DNA of 64,000 nt from Nematopogon swammerdamellus. Lineage: Eukaryota; Arthropoda; Insecta; Lepidoptera; Adelidae. The position numbers and the translations under genes are program-made. The notes below the pieces were generated by a model that saw only the letters and a program-made list of their open reading frames with translations, did not search any database and was not told where the DNA came from. The stretch lies in assembly GCA_946902875.1 (NCBI GenBank), contig OX336345.1, positions 10,199,395 to 10,263,394 of the forward strand, written 5' to 3'. Shown one piece after another: positions 19,777 to 31,150 of this stretch (the first letter of the stretch is position 1; the number at the start of each line of letters is the position of its first letter).

Positions 19777-21349
19777 GATAAGTCCTCAATTAAGTAGGAA
19801 TTTTCATATTGCTTATAGTTAAACATTTGATTCAATATATCTAAATATCCTTTGAAGAATTGATTGAGAAAGAAAGTGCTAAATAAAACATTTAGCATTG
19901 TATCGGCTATCTATAGCATTGCCACATATTACCGCGTGTGGGCAGCATGACACATTTTATAAACTCACACAGGTCTCATTTACTTTTGTAGCAGTACATC
20001 CGAAATGTCCGATTGTTATCTTTAGAAACGCAAGTTTGTTGCGTGGGCTGGCACTGCGTGCCTATTGAACCTAGGTAAGTGCCTACATAATTGTAGTATC
20101 GGAGCTTCAAGTGGAGATACTTTTATAGAATCTTGTTGTATTTGGCTATCTTGCTGTATACCCCTATAAACGTTGCAAGCGGCGAGCTAGCACGAATGTA
20201 ATACAGTTCTAGAGACATGTGTACGAATTTATGGCGTGTGAAAGGTGCGTCATAGCAACGATTACAGCGTGCGTTATACTCGCCGTATTTTTAGAAGCAG
20301 CTGAAAAAAATTCTGGCGAAAGAACAATGACTGGAATGAACTTGAATTTAGAATGCAGAGCGTTATTCGACAGTTCGTTTGTCGTAGACTTAGGAAAGTC
20401 TTCACCCGCAAACCAGTTCAGTATTTGACAGTGAGTAGTTTAATTAGTTTCTGGTCAAATATAATGACAAACATCTGGGCCGAATAACGTGAGGTTGAAG
20501 AAATTCTGATTCAATTTCAGAAAGGAAAAAGTGATGATGCGCAATATAGAACGAACTTGTATGATCGTGAAAGTTGTCTTTAGAAAATTTTGCCATTTTA
20601 AATAATTTCAGTGGATTAAAATGAACTTATTTCTCAACTATACCGGTGTAAAAATAATACTACCCGCTGTCTTCTGCAGCACAGTCTACAGTCTAGTGCA
20701 GCTGACATTACCTATATTGTAAGTGCATTATTATAGGTACAATAAATTATTTTTCTTACTTACTTAATCACTTACTTAATTATTTACGGGTGCATGACTC
20801 AATAATACGAATAAATAATTATATTTTATTTTTTATTTTCTGAAAATCTTGTGAATATTCTCGAAATACGAGATTGCCGTAGCCAACAATACGTTATACT
20901 ACCCAGCCAACTCGCAACTTTAATAAATTATTTATTTTCGAGCGTTTCAAAAATAAAAACTTTGTACAGCAAGTCATTATCGATGTCCGGATTTCAACGG
21001 GCGAGCTTCATCGGCGCGTCTCGAAATAAAGCGGCGGTATTCATATTTTCGTTCTCTTGATTGTTTTGCCAAGAAAACAATCGCGGATGGAGCCTAACGA
21101 GCAATTACCTCTCGCGGTCTTCGTTATAAATACGCCTCGTATTCGGATATCAATTAAATTGCAAGTTTTGAATTCTTATAACGTTTATGAATATTCACGT
21201 CGAGTCGCGCAATATTCGTTGAATGCAAGTATGTATTCCCGAGCACCTCTACGACTCAAGTAGGTATATACATCTGTGTAAATCTGTAGCACGTATGTGA
21301 CGTCGTAGAGACCTGGGGCACTAGGGCCTAGGTGCGTGCACCAAGACCA
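19777..21349. other. Unassigned stretch
   Basis: No gene, RNA or repeat is recognised. Open frames near 20219, 20851 and 21057 are short and unlike known proteins. Confidence 0.4.
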
Positions 21350-21550
21350 GTACCCTAATCACGAGATTTAACCTACTACTCTACGCTACGCTACGCCGCC
21401 GCCGCCGTGTTCTCCGCATCATTTTGTATGGAGAAACGAAGTTCGCAAATCTATCACTAGAGGCGCTGCTCCGTTTCTCCATACAAAATGATGCGGAGAA
21501 CACGGCGTAGCGTGCGTAGCGTAGTAGGCTAAATCTCGTGATTAGGGTAC
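21350..21550. mobile_element. Foldback MITE with GCC-rich arms
   Basis: The left arm (21350-21438) begins GTACCCTAATCACGAGATTT and the right arm (21472-21550) ends with its complement. The arms contain CTACGCTACG, TGTTCTCCGCATCATTTTGT and ATGGAGAAACG. The loop of 33 bases holds GTTCGCAAATCTATC. The left arm carries extra GCC units absent from the right. Related to 29076-29248. Confidence 0.85.
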
Positions 21551-21639
21551 AGATCGGGCATGTTCTTAAAAAGCGTAAGTGCGTAATAATCGTAACCGAC
21601 GAGTAGGTATATGCATATGAAGAACATATGAGTGTTGAA

Positions 21640-21745
21640 CAGACGTCAGGATGTGTCTCATGATCACTACATGTAAAGATGTGTTGCCTCTGCCTATCCC
21701 ATTGGGAAATAGGCGCGGTGTAATATTTACGAGCGTATAGATGTG
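21640..21745 (-). mobile_element. SINE tail fragment
   Basis: On the minus strand TTTCCCAATGGGATAGGCAG followed by AGGCAACACATC and GATCATGAGACACATCCTGA matches the tail of the tRNA-headed SINE at 30005-30290 (TTTCCCGGTGGGGTAGGTAG, AGACAACGGATC, AAGATCCTGACACACC). Confidence 0.6.
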
Positions 21746-23813
21746 ACAAGTAGTTTTTGGTTGAATCTAAATAGCTGACAGATATTTTACAGGCTATGTG
21801 AATATACTGTACGGTACTTATCGTACGTACCTAGTAATAAACACCAATTATTCGTAGATAGACGGTGGCGACCGAGCCTACTAGGCTGTGCGCTGCGGTG
21901 CGGCGGAGGCGCGGGGGCGGCGATGCGGGCGCAACACATTGTGGCTCGAGTTGGGCGCACACGTTCCAGGCTATGAATATTCACGACTTGGAAGACCCAG
22001 CGCAAAATAAAAGAGTCAGGTGGTAGACTGAATACCCTTCCATTAGGGGCCATTATACGCCAGTAAATAATATCCAGGAGACAGTCTAGTCGACGTTACC
22101 CTCGCGCCGACCGGCCGTAACTCCTAGTCGAGGTAATCACGTGTAATAGAATTCTTGGAGTACGTTACCACTTAGGCGAGAAAGCATTGTCCCTAGTTCT
22201 CGCTTACCATACCATTAAAACTAAGAATAGGACAGTAAGAATTACATTAAAAAGCACCGTTTTCAGGTCGACATTTCCAAATGAACACGTTTTCACAGTA
22301 TGTACTCATTGCAGGTACTAACCCTCGAATCTTATTTATGAGCTTGTTTCCTCATCAATTTGCGCGGTTTTTTTCACATTGACTTCGGATAATCAATGTC
22401 GTCAACATTTACTTCCAAATACTTCCATAACCTCTATCTGTATCTATATCGTATCACAAAGTGAGGACCGCTAGAATTTATTTTAATAATAAATTACCTT
22501 TCTTTATTGGTGGGAATCGCTATGTGCAGTTTCTTGGAGATAATCTCTGTTTTAATGCTGACCTTTCTTCCCGTCCCTTTTACAAATGGTCATCTAAAAA
22601 AATTCGATATTTCACACATTGTGGTGACTCTCGATCAACGCTTTTCCAATGTTCTCACGATGCAGGAGACAGTGCGTCGGCGCATGAGTTTCGCGAGCCG
22701 TGTCAATTTCCATTAATGGGGGCGCCATTATCGACCAAGTATGCATATAAATCGCTCACTCTGCCGGCCCCGGCCGCGGCCGCACACTGCTCCGCGAACT
22801 TGCAAATCATAATACCTACTGGTATCCTGGGATGTGTAAACTATTCAAAAGGCGTGTTAATGAATTAGACAACGACCTTTTTCTCCCCTTTGTAAATAGC
22901 TGGCATGGCGCCTTTCTGAGCGTGGTTTTGAGAGAAGTGGTGATATTGGCTATGTCTAATCTCCTTTTCAATTTTTGGGCACAGCCACCCCTGCAGGTGG
23001 TCAAAAAAAATTTAAAATAAATAAAAAAGATGGTATTAGGCTTTATTTTAAATCAAGCAGTTTTATTTAATTTTATTTATTAGGCTTAAAAATAATTCCA
23101 CACTGTTAACCGGTTGCCCATAGTTTATTTAAGCTGTAAACTGTACGATACGAGGTCTGTCCTCATTACTTAATTTAGAGAAATTTGTCGCCAATCGGCT
23201 GGCATATTAACGGACCACGACAAAGCTGTTGTTTGTAGTACGTCTGTTCGACAGTTTTTTTTATTAGTTACGTAGTATTTTTTACGACTAAAACTTGTGT
23301 TTACTGGTTTGGATAATAATAATTATCTAAATATAATTATATAATTCAAATTATTAACGCATATTTACGGAAAACTTGAAACGTTGATCTCCTCACAAGT
23401 TCATTCATTCCGACATGACGAGGATTTTTCTCAATTTACCAAAATGCACCATCGCAACGCTATTTGGCTCTACCATCTTGTACGTTTTGCGATAACGCCG
23501 GGAAGGCGGGCGGCCGCCGGTTCGAAGCACCAAGCAATTTGCTAGCAGATCGTTGCGTGTATGGTCATTCATCACCTTAATAATGCGCGGTACTTTGTGA
23601 TAGTTTCCTTAAAATGTTTGTAAATAGGATGTAAATGGTGTGTATTTTATTTAAAATCCCTATTTACTCACTTCCTCTTGCAACATTTCAATAAATAGGT
23701 ACCTACAATACTATAGTGTACCTAAACACATTGGTGCATTCGGAGTAGTTTTAAATTTAAATTTCAGTCTGTTGAGTGCTACTTCGCAAGAACAGATAAA
23801 CTTGTCGTACACA
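21746..23813. other. Unassigned stretch
   Basis: No recognised gene or repeat. The frame at 22461-22868 (135 codons) resembles nothing known to me and is of a length expected by chance. Confidence 0.4.
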
Positions 23814-23966
23814 CTTTTTTTTGCAAGCCTATGGGGGTGGTTGAGTCAGAGGGACCAGAGTACAGCTCTTTCAAGTCAATATCACTTCCGAGAAGGTGTC
23901 ATACCGAAGAAATTCCTTTACATTTCTGGCTATACTGAACTAGAGGAGAGCACAAACGGCTGTTAA
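23814..23966 (-). mobile_element. Fragment of a tRNA-headed SINE body
   Basis: GGGGTGGTTGAGTCAGAGGG, AGGTGTCATACCGAAGAAAT and GGCTATACTGAACTAGAGGA are the reverse complement, with differences, of 54830-54990 in the SINE at 54591-55020. Confidence 0.7.
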
Positions 23967-26900
23967 AGCAGTTATTTTTCGTCTATTACGGTGATAGGAG
24001 CCGGGCTCGTTTTCGTTTTCGTTATTGAAAGTCAGTTACAATTTGAGCCTACCATATAGGTAGTAAGGTGCAAGATGCTCGTCCTTTAATTGTAAATTTT
24101 TTTTTATTTAATATTTTAATTATTGAAAAAGTTGAGAATGAAAAGTTTACGGACACATTATACAATATAACGAGTCTTGAAAATGTTACTTATAGAAGGC
24201 CCCGTGTTATTGTTACATTATTATAATAAAAATCAAATAGGTATCAAGTACTTACATTACTTGTTAGACTCAAGTTCGAATATATGAGCTCCTCACTAGT
24301 TCATTCAACTTGGAGGTCAATTGTGTTGTTTCATGTGTGTTGTTTTGTTTTGTGTTTTATCCAATGTGTTGTTTCTGAGAAGGGCATATATTTGTACGCA
24401 GGGCGTACAAAAGTCTCGTATTCATATTGATTATATTTTAAGTAATAGCACTGTAAGTTTACCACAATAAATAAAATAACTATAAATAAATTAAATTATA
24501 TATAATATATTTAACGTTCCGAGTTCAATGAAAATTATGTACCTACTATAAATTGAATGAAATTGAATTTGTCATCCTACAGAATATGGATAGGTAGAGA
24601 GAGCAGGACCGATGGTTCTCCGCGTCCTAGTCAGCGCAGACTAACTGAAGAGGGCTTGCCTACTGCACACTGATCACTTTGTTTTAATGCTAAGCTTTAG
24701 ATTTTCTAGACCTCTGTAGACTTTCAGTTGCATATACACAGGTTTTAAATTTCAGTATTTACTGATTAGTTCATTTCAAACAACAAAGTATTCGTATGAA
24801 TTAAAAGATTTTGACTGAAACTATAAGTACTTATATGTCGTGTTGTGTTTGGCCTAATTCTGGGCTAGTTCGTGTATGTGGCTGTAGCTGAAGTAATTTA
24901 CCAATCAGATGCGATGCTGTAACCCTCCGATATCGAACTGTAGAGTAGAGCATGGCTCGCAACAATGTGGGTATTTTGCCAATTTTCGTTCTTTCCCTCT
25001 GATTTCGCACTCACTTAGTGCCACTGCCGTTAATGAAGACGAATATTTATATTTTTTCTCTGCATTAACTAAGTTGCGAGGTAAACAATGCGGTTTGTAT
25101 AATCCCCGTACGTTTCATGTTGGCGCCGCGCCACGACACGAGCGCGTTTTGATCCGTCGCGTCTATTTGCGGCAAAGTGGTCGGTCGACCGAAGTGTCCG
25201 CTCCGTCCGCCACTCTACCTACAGCAGCGTCGTCCGTCGTCTCACAACCCGCTCAGTAGACAACTCCGCGCGATGTTTTTGTGATGATAAATGCTACACT
25301 AAATCTCGCGTTGGGATTAGTGTTATTGCAACGGCAGGTGAATGCTAGGCTAAAATTGTACGAATGTTATTCTAAGTTTCATCCGACATACTTATTTAAA
25401 ACAGCGGAATCCTAAAGATAACAAAACACTCGTCTTCCCTGACGCTACCTCCCGAGTCCCGGCTCCCGTTATTTTATTTTATTCACTTTTTGTTGCTCCT
25501 CCTGCCTGGTGGATTGTGGTAGAGTGAATCAAATTTGTCGCCAGCGAATTCTTTCCATGTGTGAAGTTAGCCAAGCGACCAAGTCCACAACCATCTCGCA
25601 AACTAACCCAAATGTTTTTAACCTAGATATGAGTGGGACGCCTTAGCTGACTTTCACTAACGGCAAGATATCTTGCGATAAGAATACTGTTTTTAAATTG
25701 AGGAACGAAATCTAACTAAAACCTAATTTGAATGCAGCGACAAATGTCCCATAGGCCTAACAATTCCTGTAAGTACATCACCTGAACATCTTTTCTGTAA
25801 GTGAAGCACAAGATTCCACCTGAAACTTAAACTGAGATCATGTCAAGTGTCTTCCCCACTGATAGTAAAAACTGACAAGTTATTTTGACAAGTAGACTCT
25901 CGGTTCATTGAGAAGCGGCAGCGACTGATGCGCTGTCGCCGCGCCGCCACGCCCGTCTCTGCTCTCTAGACGTTTATTGGCGTCCGATGTCGCAACGGAC
26001 AATAGCGGACAATGTGAGCGAGCGACAGATCGATGGCTCGTCAATGCTTGTAGCTGCAGCCGGTCGCGACTAGTTCCTTCCCAATTAAAACGTAGTAACA
26101 CATAGGTACGACCCGTTCCGAGCGGGACGGACGGGAAGGGAACGCCGTACGCTTGCCAGCCGACGACTGAACAAGCTTGCAGGCAGAGACGATCAATATG
26201 CTCTAAGTTCTACTCCCGAAATTGCATCGTTTCAATTGTTTACTGTCATTTCATTAATCCTTAAATGTCTTGTTTTACTTTGAGATTATTTCAAAGGTAA
26301 TAAATATCTACATTTATAATGCAAGTTAAGTAATCTTAGTAGAAAAAGAAGTGAGACGAATAAGAAACACCATTTTACCACCAGAGCTATGTACTGGTTT
26401 AACAAACCTTTTCTGCAATACCGCTGGAATAAACGTCACTGATATTGTTACTACGAGTGTTTGACGATGACGCTCGTAGCAAGACGACACTTTTCCGCGA
26501 ATATTAATATATGTGAAAATGTTCTGTCTAAGCTGAACAATTACTATTCAATTACTAGAGCTAAGCATGAATCGGTCTGGCTTCTGTACGAACTGTCCCT
26601 GACTGATATAGTGAGATGAGATGCGCTGACGTCGAAAGTGCCCGTCGACTTAATCGCGTGCATTCATTTGAATCTATTTAGGTAAATGTGCGCGGGATAC
26701 GGGTCCCGGAATCTTGGGGTGCAATTAGCGAGCTTACTTCAGCCATGAGTGCTAGAATAAAACTTGCAGGTAATCAAGGAGTGAATTTAATGCAATCTGA
26801 AATTTAGCAGAGCATCATTTGCGCTCGATCACATGTGTGTGGTTCTCTTCTATGGCGACGGCAAAGTCAAATATGACGTTGACTTGTGAGTAGATACCAG

Positions 26901-27564
26901 TAAATAATGTAAAGTGGTGATGATGACATTAAGAATGAGAAAAGGTCTCTGGAAATTATACTGACGAAGTGAACCAGTGATGATTACGAGAGCGACGCGT
27001 AGAGAAGGGATAGTCTCTTGTATATATATACAACTTCAACTTTCATAAAAAGAACTCCAGGCCAAATGTTAGGTTCCGCTTAGCGTTGGCCATGCTGTTT
27101 GGTAGTAGTTTGATATAGTTAAGTTTGGTAACTGGTACTTACATTGCGTGGTGAATATGCAATAAACAACATGAAAATAATATGTAGGTACATTTATTTT
27201 TTGAATAAATATATATTTTATTTTAAATAAAAATATATGTAACGATTTTGTAAATGTGTGTATGTAAAGACATAATATTCATATTCAGTATGGTTCCTCA
27301 TAATTTTTGTCATGTCCCGTTCAGCAATGCAATCTATAAGGAAGGACCGGGTAAGAAACCTTACAGAGCTTTTTTTTTAAATATAACTTGCATACAACGT
27401 TTTAATTACTTTAATATAACATACTTATATCTAAGCAAAAAATTCAAAAGCATTATTTATTAATTATCTTATTTTCAATTCTCACACTCAAGTATTTTGC
27501 TACTAACTACCTACTTACATTTCACTATATATATTAATCGACTCTCAAACACCCAAAAGTCGAC
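23967..27564. other. Largest repeat-poor stretch of the left half
   Basis: About 3.6 kb without a recognised element. A CpG-richer patch lies at 25120-25260 and another at 25900-26170. A palindrome TTGTATATATATACAA lies near 27016. No exon could be supported, since frames are short and no protein family is recognised. This is one of the better places to look for regulatory sequence. Confidence 0.4.
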
Positions 27565-27663
27565 GCAAATAAATCTTTGTAAGGGATAAGTCCGAATTTT
27601 CACCTCATGTAAATATTATATTGTGCTAGTTTCTGTAGCAATAAAGTATTTTTTATCTATCTA
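27565..27663 (+). mobile_element. LINE/SINE 3' tail, second copy
   Basis: GTAAGGGATAAGTCCGAATT, CACCTCATGTAAATATT and GCAATAAAGTATTTTTTATC followed by TATC give the same tail as 12937-13050, here on the plus strand. Confidence 0.65.
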
Positions 27664-28394
27664 AATATGCTCTGAGACAATACTGCACAAATATTTATCC
27701 GCAGGATTATACTCGTATATTCTCCGAACATATAACAATGATGGCAAATGGAGAGGAGCTAGGTATCGATTGCGATTGCGAGCGAACCATATCGAGTTAC
27801 GATCTGCATAGAGCGCGGCGCGGGCGCGTCCGTGTCGCCGCACCGCCGCCGCGTCCGTGTCGCCGCACCGCCGCCGCCGTCGCCGCGAGTCCGAGCTCGG
27901 CCTCCTCGCCTCGCCTCGTTCCGTACTTTACTGAGTCGTTACCGGCGCTATGTTTAAATTATACATAACTCTTCAGGCATAAAGACAAGCTCCAAGATTG
28001 GAGAGATTATTTGAATTTGTTATTAAAAATCGAATTGATTTTGTCGTGTGAGAGCTAATAGAAACGGCGTTGGAACTCCGAATATGTCACTGTAACGATC
28101 ACACGTAAAAATATGTGCAATAAAGTTTTTTTATATTCCCCGGTGTGGATGGCCACATCACCGCCTCATTCGGGCACCGGGCGGGCCGTTACATCTGATC
28201 TGGTGCGAGGTACACGCCAGGCGAGACGCCAGGAAGGTACCGTTGAATTCTTCCAAGTTGAGTTTCATTTCATTACTGAAAATACGAACTACCTACTTGA
28301 TAAATACGAGCTAGAGTCAGGAACAGGACCCACGGCCCTCCATTTAGTTGGAGAGTAGTTTTATATAGAAAACAGATAAAGGTGGCGTGTTCAG
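27664..28394. other. Unassigned stretch with a GC-rich patch
   Basis: At 27808-27915, GCGTCCGTGTCGCCGCACCG is partly duplicated in tandem (about 25-base period, near 27826 and 27851). A further AATAAAG lies near 28121. No gene is recognised. Confidence 0.45.
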
Positions 28395-28632
28395 TACAGT
28401 CAGACAGACAGACACAGTTTTTGATTACTTAATTTCCTGATTACAAACATAGCTAAGAATCATCCCGATTAAACCAGCTTTCTAAGAAAAAAAAAACCGC
28501 ATTCAAATCGGTTCATCCGTTTAGGAGCTTAGATGCCACAGACAGACACACACATACACACCCTCTCATACACACATACACACACACACGTTAAACTTAT
28601 AACACCCCTATTTTTTCGTCGGGGGTTAAAAA
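28395..28632 (+). repeat. Dispersed repeat with CA-rich microsatellite
   Basis: AAATCGGTTCATCCGTTTAG, GATGCCACAGACAGACACAC, a CA-rich run (about 28540-28590) and TTATAACACCCCTATTTTTT followed by CGTCGGGGGTT make up a repeat I know as common in Lepidoptera. The source superfamily is not assigned. Confidence 0.6.
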
Positions 28633-28721
28633 CAAAGTGTGCTCACCGACCGACCATGGGTCAAGCCACGTCTCTCACAAGAGACAAGGCGACGAGACGG
28701 GGCGTGCATGTACCTATGTAA

Positions 28722-29010
28722 CTTTTTAGATTTCCGTATCCCGTACGAAGCCTATTACTAAGCCTACGCCCCGTCTGTCTGTCTGTCCTACTGCTGTATC
28801 TTAGGAACCGTAATAGGTAGCCGGTTGAAATTTTCACAGAATATGAGTTATTATGATGGATGGATATAACAGCAAATAATAAAAAATAGAAAAGGTTTAA
28901 AATTAAGGGGGTTGCAATACAAGAAACGTGTTTTTTTTTCAATGTTTTTTTTTGTGGTGCGGAAACCTCGGTACGCGAGTCCGACTCACACTTGGCCGGT
29001 TTTAAATGTG
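28722..29010 (+). mobile_element. Short element ending in a CGAGTCCGACTC motif, copy a
   Basis: It starts AGATTTCCGTATCCCGTACG and GCCTATTACTAAGCCT and has a GTCT microsatellite. It ends GTGGTGCGGAAACCTCGGTA and GCGAGTCCGACTCACACTTG. It is closely similar to 29690-29990 and less so to 43284-43668. No coding capacity. Confidence 0.7.
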
Positions 29011-29075
29011 TCTAAGCGACCAACCGACCGTGGGACAGAAGCACCAGCACTGCACGCGCAGATAGCGCGTACAGT

Positions 29076-29248
29076 AGGGCTATTACGAGTTTCGAGGTGT
29101 AGCGTGCGTAGAGAGCGTAAGCGTCTGCGCGGAAGCGAATGCGATAGATTTGCGAACTCGCTTCCGCGCAGCGGCTTAAGTTCTCTACGCACGCTACACC
29201 TCGGCGTAGCCGGCGGCGGCGGCGGCGTAGCGAATCTCGTGATAGCCC
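29076..29248. mobile_element. Foldback MITE with GGC-repeat flank
   Basis: Ends AGGGCTATTACGAG and CTCGTGATAGCCCT are inverted. Inside, 43-bp arms at 29096-29138 and 29158-29200 (GGTGTAGCGTGCGTAGAGAG...) pair with few mismatches around a loop holding TAGATTTGCGAAC. A short GGC run (29211-29226) sits only in the right flank. Same family as 21350-21550. Confidence 0.8.
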
Positions 29249-29689
29249 TGCAGGACCTCGCTGGTCTGCAGAGCTGCAGCGTCTCTGCGCTCCCGATTAG
29301 GAAATTCGCACCGCTCTGAGACACTCGATGTTTATTCCATTCCAATTGACACCGCGCACGCTAATATTGCCGATAGTTGTCTCTGTGCGTAAACTATTTT
29401 TCTCCGAGACAATGGTACAATAGTTGTAGTACGCGGCCAGCCGGTGCGCGCGCATGCCTTTAGCGATGTGTGACCGGTTGCGCATTGTACCGAACTGCCG
29501 AGCCAAATACAGAAGTAATGCCCTTGTAAAGAAATTAAATAAACAATTACTTGTAAATTATAAATTGGCCACACTGATTGCTGACTGTAGAGAAGAAGTT
29601 TAGTAACGTGGAATCAGCTCGCCTGTTATCTTAATAATCGTCGTTGTCAATAATAATCAACAATTTTAAGTAGGTACTTAGGTAATATA
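29249..29689. other. Unassigned stretch
   Basis: No recognised gene or repeat. Confidence 0.4.
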
Positions 29690-29990
29690 TTTTTAGGTTT
29701 CCGTATCCCGTACGGAAGCCTATTACTAAGCCTCCGCTGCCTGTCTGTCTGTCTGTCCGTCCGCCCGTCTGTCTGTCCGTCCGTCTGTCTGTCCGAGGGC
29801 TGTATTTCTTGAACCGTAACTACGGGCTATCCCGTTGAAACTTTCACAGAATATGTGTTATCAGGGCGGTTATAATAAAATATAATTAAAAAAAATAGAA
29901 AAAGAAAAAAATTTAGGGGGTTCCCATACAAGAAACGTGTTTTTTTCAATGTTTTCTTTGTGGTGCGGAAACCTCGGTGCACGACTCCGA
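29690..29990 (+). mobile_element. Short element ending in a CGAGTCCGACTC motif, copy b
   Basis: AGGTTTCCGTATCCCGTACG, GCCTATTACTAAGCCT, a long mixed CTGT/CCGT microsatellite (29731-29800), GGGGGTTCCCATACAAGAAA and GTGGTGCGGAAACCTCGGTG appear in order. The right end is shorter than in copy a and runs into a tRNA-like SINE head. Confidence 0.7.
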
Positions 29991-30004
29991 GCGAATTAAT
30001 GCTA

Positions 30005-30290
30005 AGGGTGGCCGAGTGGTCTGGCTGGACATCGGCTTCTTTTACGAGAGATCCGAGGTTCGAATCCAACCGGCGCGGCGTGTATACAAATGAGTTTTCT
30101 GATTTGAAAACAATTACGTCCACACCTTCACCCACTACTCCATGATTCGGATACATACATACATAGAGACACAACTGTTTCCCGGTGGGGTAGGTAGAGA
30201 CAACGGATCTCCACGTGCCAAGATCCTGACACACCTCTGCCGCTTCTTTCACTTCCATAATGTTCTTTATGCATGCTCATCGGTTACGTT
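30005..30290 (+). mobile_element. tRNA-headed SINE (serine/leucine-like)
   Basis: The A-box-like GTGGCCGAGTGGTCTGG and B-box-like GAGGTTCGAATCC are spaced as in class II tRNAs. The tail carries TTTCCCGGTGGGGTAGGTAG, AGACAACGGATCTCCACGTG and CCAAGATCCTGACACACCTC, seen again at 21640-21745 and 46180-46262. The acceptor stem is not intact, so this is not a tRNA gene. The head is shared with the SINE at 54591, whose body is different. Confidence 0.7.
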
Positions 30291-30689
30291 ATGTTAGGAG
30301 GAAACATTGTAAAGTTTAACTTTCATCTTTTTATTTCTTTGTCATGATACGTCTTGTTCTGCTTTGCAGACAGACAATACACGTTTCATACTCCGGACCA
30401 GTCTTCACTCGAGTCGTGTTGTCTCGTCTGGTTCTGCACAGCGGCGGAGGGCCGGCGACACCCAGGCGAGTATTACATACGGAAGATAGAAAAAATCAAG
30501 GATGGCGAAAACTTAATGGATATATTATAAGGTCTTTCATTAGTAGGTACCTTTACGCTAAGGGGTGTATGTGTATCAGATACTGATCACGTTCCCATAC
30601 CCATTTTTTAAAGATATCAAATACCTACCCATGCTATGAATTAATTGTTCAATCAATTATTATTTTAGTAGGACGTTTAGGACGACGTC
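30291..30689. other. Unassigned stretch
   Basis: No recognised gene or repeat. Confidence 0.4.
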
Positions 30690-31150
30690 ACTCACTTTTG
30701 GGGGGAATCGCTTGAAGGACATGGTGAATCCTTGGCAATTGGTCTCGATATTGCCAAGGCATTCGACAGGGTTTGGCACAAATCTCTTCTGGGCAAGCTT
30801 CCGGCGCACGGACTTCCTTCTGGCCTCTGCGACTGGGTCGCCGGCTTCCTACATGGGCGTAGCATTCAGGTCCTAGTGGGCGGTTATTCGTCGGACGCCA
30901 TGTCAGTGAATGCCGGCGTACCGCAGGGATCTGTGCTGTCACCAACACTGTTTCTTCTGCATATCAATGACATGCTGCCACTCGGAAACATACATTGTTA
31001 TGCGGATGACAGTACAGCACATGGATCCTATACCAGTCACCCTTTAGCCGGACGGGATGTTGTGGATGAAAAGAGGCGAAGACTTGTGTCTGATCTCGAA
31101 CAAACGCTTCGGTCTATTTCCGAATGGGGCCGTAGTAATTTGGTAAAGTT
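30690..31150 (+). pseudogene. Non-LTR retrotransposon reverse transcriptase fragment
   Basis: A reverse transcriptase copies element RNA into DNA at the target site. This frame is open from about 30681 and encodes GLDIAKAFDRVWH (motif A with its catalytic Asp), AGVPQGSVLSPTLF (motif B) and HCYADDST (motif C, catalytic Asp pair). It then reads SISEWGRSNLVK, after which similarity to such proteins stops near 31150, although the frame stays open to 31334. The spacing and wording fit the jockey/CR1 group of non-LTR elements. Family reverse transcriptases are two to three times longer, and here the fingers, thumb, endonuclease and any gag are missing. The catalytic residues are intact, but the copy is truncated at both ends and cannot be active. 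There is no real start codon. Confidence 0.9.

Noticed and set aside
22461..22868. 135-codon plus-strand frame as a gene
   Set aside because: No recognisable domain, no codon pattern or splice context, and a length expected by chance.
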